Origin: Streptomyces eurythermus
GTDB lineage: Bacteria; Actinomycetota; Actinomycetes; Streptomycetales; Streptomycetaceae
Direction: 5' to 3'
DNA: 64,000 nt
Assembly: GCF_014649115.1 (NCBI RefSeq)
Contig: NZ_BMSK01000016.1
Location: 186,572 to 250,571, forward strand
Shown: one piece after another, positions 63,483 to 64,000 of the stretch
Position numbering within the stretch: the first letter of the stretch is position 1
Layout of the letters: every line of letters starts with the position of its first letter
Translations under genes and position numbers: made by a program
The notes under the pieces: model-generated
What the model was told of the DNA's origin: nothing
Database searches by the model: none
The model's input: only the letters and a program-made list of their open reading frames with translations

Positions 63483-63588
63483 ACACCGGAGCCGCGCGGC
63501 GGGCCGGAACCGCCTCAGCCCACCCCATGGAACCGGCCGCGGGCCCCGGAAGGTGAGGGCGGTCCCGCGCTGCGGATACCTTTGGGTC

Positions 63589-64000
63589 GTGCAGCCAGCA
63601 AGTGAAACCCCCGAGCGCCCGGCCGGCCGCTTCCACCGGGCCAGAGCTCTCTACCGGAACGTCTCCAAGCGCAGGACCGCCTGGCTGTTGCTCAAGGACA
63701 CCGTCAACTCCTGCATGGAGTACCGCATCCTCGGCCTGGCGGCGGAGGCGGCGTTCTTCACGCTGCTGTCCGTGCCGCCGCTGCTGCTGAGCCTGATCGG
63801 CCTGCTCGGCTACGTCGACGACTGGACGGGCGCGGACACCATCCACAGCCTTGAGACCAACCTCCTCGACGCGTCGCGCACGGTGCTGTCCGACAAGGGC
63901 GTCAAGGAGATCGCCGAGCCGATCCTGCACGACGTGATGAAGGGCGGCCGGCCCGATGTCATCTCCATAGGCTTCCTGTTCGCCCTGTGGTCGGGCTCGC
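63589..64000 (+). CDS. YihY/virulence factor BrkB family membrane protein, N-terminal part
   Basis: The first 137 codons are present; the gene runs off the window. After GTG 63589 comes a polar stretch, LLLKDTVNSCMEYRILGLAAEAAFFTLLSVPPLLLSLIGLLGY (first membrane segments, with the family's xxAAEAAFFxLLSVPPLLL pattern), a soluble helical region, and a second membrane segment beginning ISIGFLFALWSGS. Family members are polytopic inner-membrane proteins of poorly known function, often mislabelled ribonuclease BN. The start is likely near-leaderless; no ribosome site is seen. Confidence 0.88.
   Translation, partial: MQPASETPERPAGRFHRARALYRNVSKRRTAWLLLKDTVNSCMEYRILGLAAEAAFFTLLSVPPLLLSLIGLLGYVDDWTGADTIHSLETNLLDASRTVLSDKGVKEIAEPILHDVMKGGRPDVISIGFLFALWSGS

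Overview
This window comes from the chromosome of a Streptomyces or a very close relative. GC content is very high, many genes start with GTG or TTG, and several gene pairs overlap by ATGA or GTGA. It carries a two-domain geosmin synthase, a CprB-type gamma-butyrolactone receptor homologue, a streptomycete subtilisin-inhibitor-like protein and an SAV2148-type HEPN protein. From memory, the order of murC, msrB, cprB, geosmin synthase and the sulfur-assimilation genes resembles the S. coelicolor SCO6057-SCO6115 region; no alignment was run. I saw no rRNA, tRNA, CRISPR array, transposase or integrase.

Layout. Positions 1-10600 hold household and transport genes: a carbonic anhydrase-SulP pair, ZapE-type ATPase divergent from a RibD-like reductase, murC, msrB, an osmoprotectant-type ABC transporter (ATPase, two permeases, lipoprotein), a TerB-like protein and a TatA-like protein. 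Positions 10600-21200 are developmental or secondary in flavour: an Spo0M-like protein, the CprB homologue with a candidate autoregulatory element, a coupled P450-hydrolase pair divergent from geosmin synthase, a multicopper oxidase, a PDZ protein and an M24 peptidase. Positions 21200-33060 hold an atypical phosphotransferase and alpha-glucan/trehalose genes (treZ, treY, glgX) interspersed with an FHA protein, an SSI-like inhibitor, an M14 carboxypeptidase and an MFS transporter. Positions 33250-43060 hold a two-polypeptide copper amine oxidase, the HEPN protein, a DnaQ-fold exonuclease, a kinase-like protein, a sugar ABC importer without its ATPase, and a macrolide-type glycosyltransferase.

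Positions 43060-47930 are accessory. A repeat-rich 0.9-kb gap precedes a small unknown protein. Then comes a junction near 45886 where an M4 metallopeptidase and a LysR regulator, in opposite orientations, both lack their 5' ends. A secreted intradiol dioxygenase follows.

Positions 48054-57450 form one sulfur block on the minus strand. It contains a 27-residue cysteine-containing leader peptide, sulfite/nitrite reductase, a 60-residue zinc-ribbon-like protein, cysH, cysC, cysD, cysN, a nitrate/sulfonate/taurine-type ABC transporter and a sirohydrochlorin chelatase. Together these activate sulfate to APS, reduce it to sulfite and sulfide, and supply siroheme. The right end holds an acetyltransferase, a secreted unknown protein, a GAF regulator, an AidB-like acyl-CoA dehydrogenase flanked on both sides by related short tandem repeats, and the start of a YihY/BrkB membrane protein.

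The best leads for something new are the split amine oxidase with an altered cofactor motif, the P450-hydrolase pair opposite geosmin synthase, the small protein inside the sulfur operon, the head-to-head truncation junction, and the tandem-repeat arrays. None is proven to be a new system from sequence alone.
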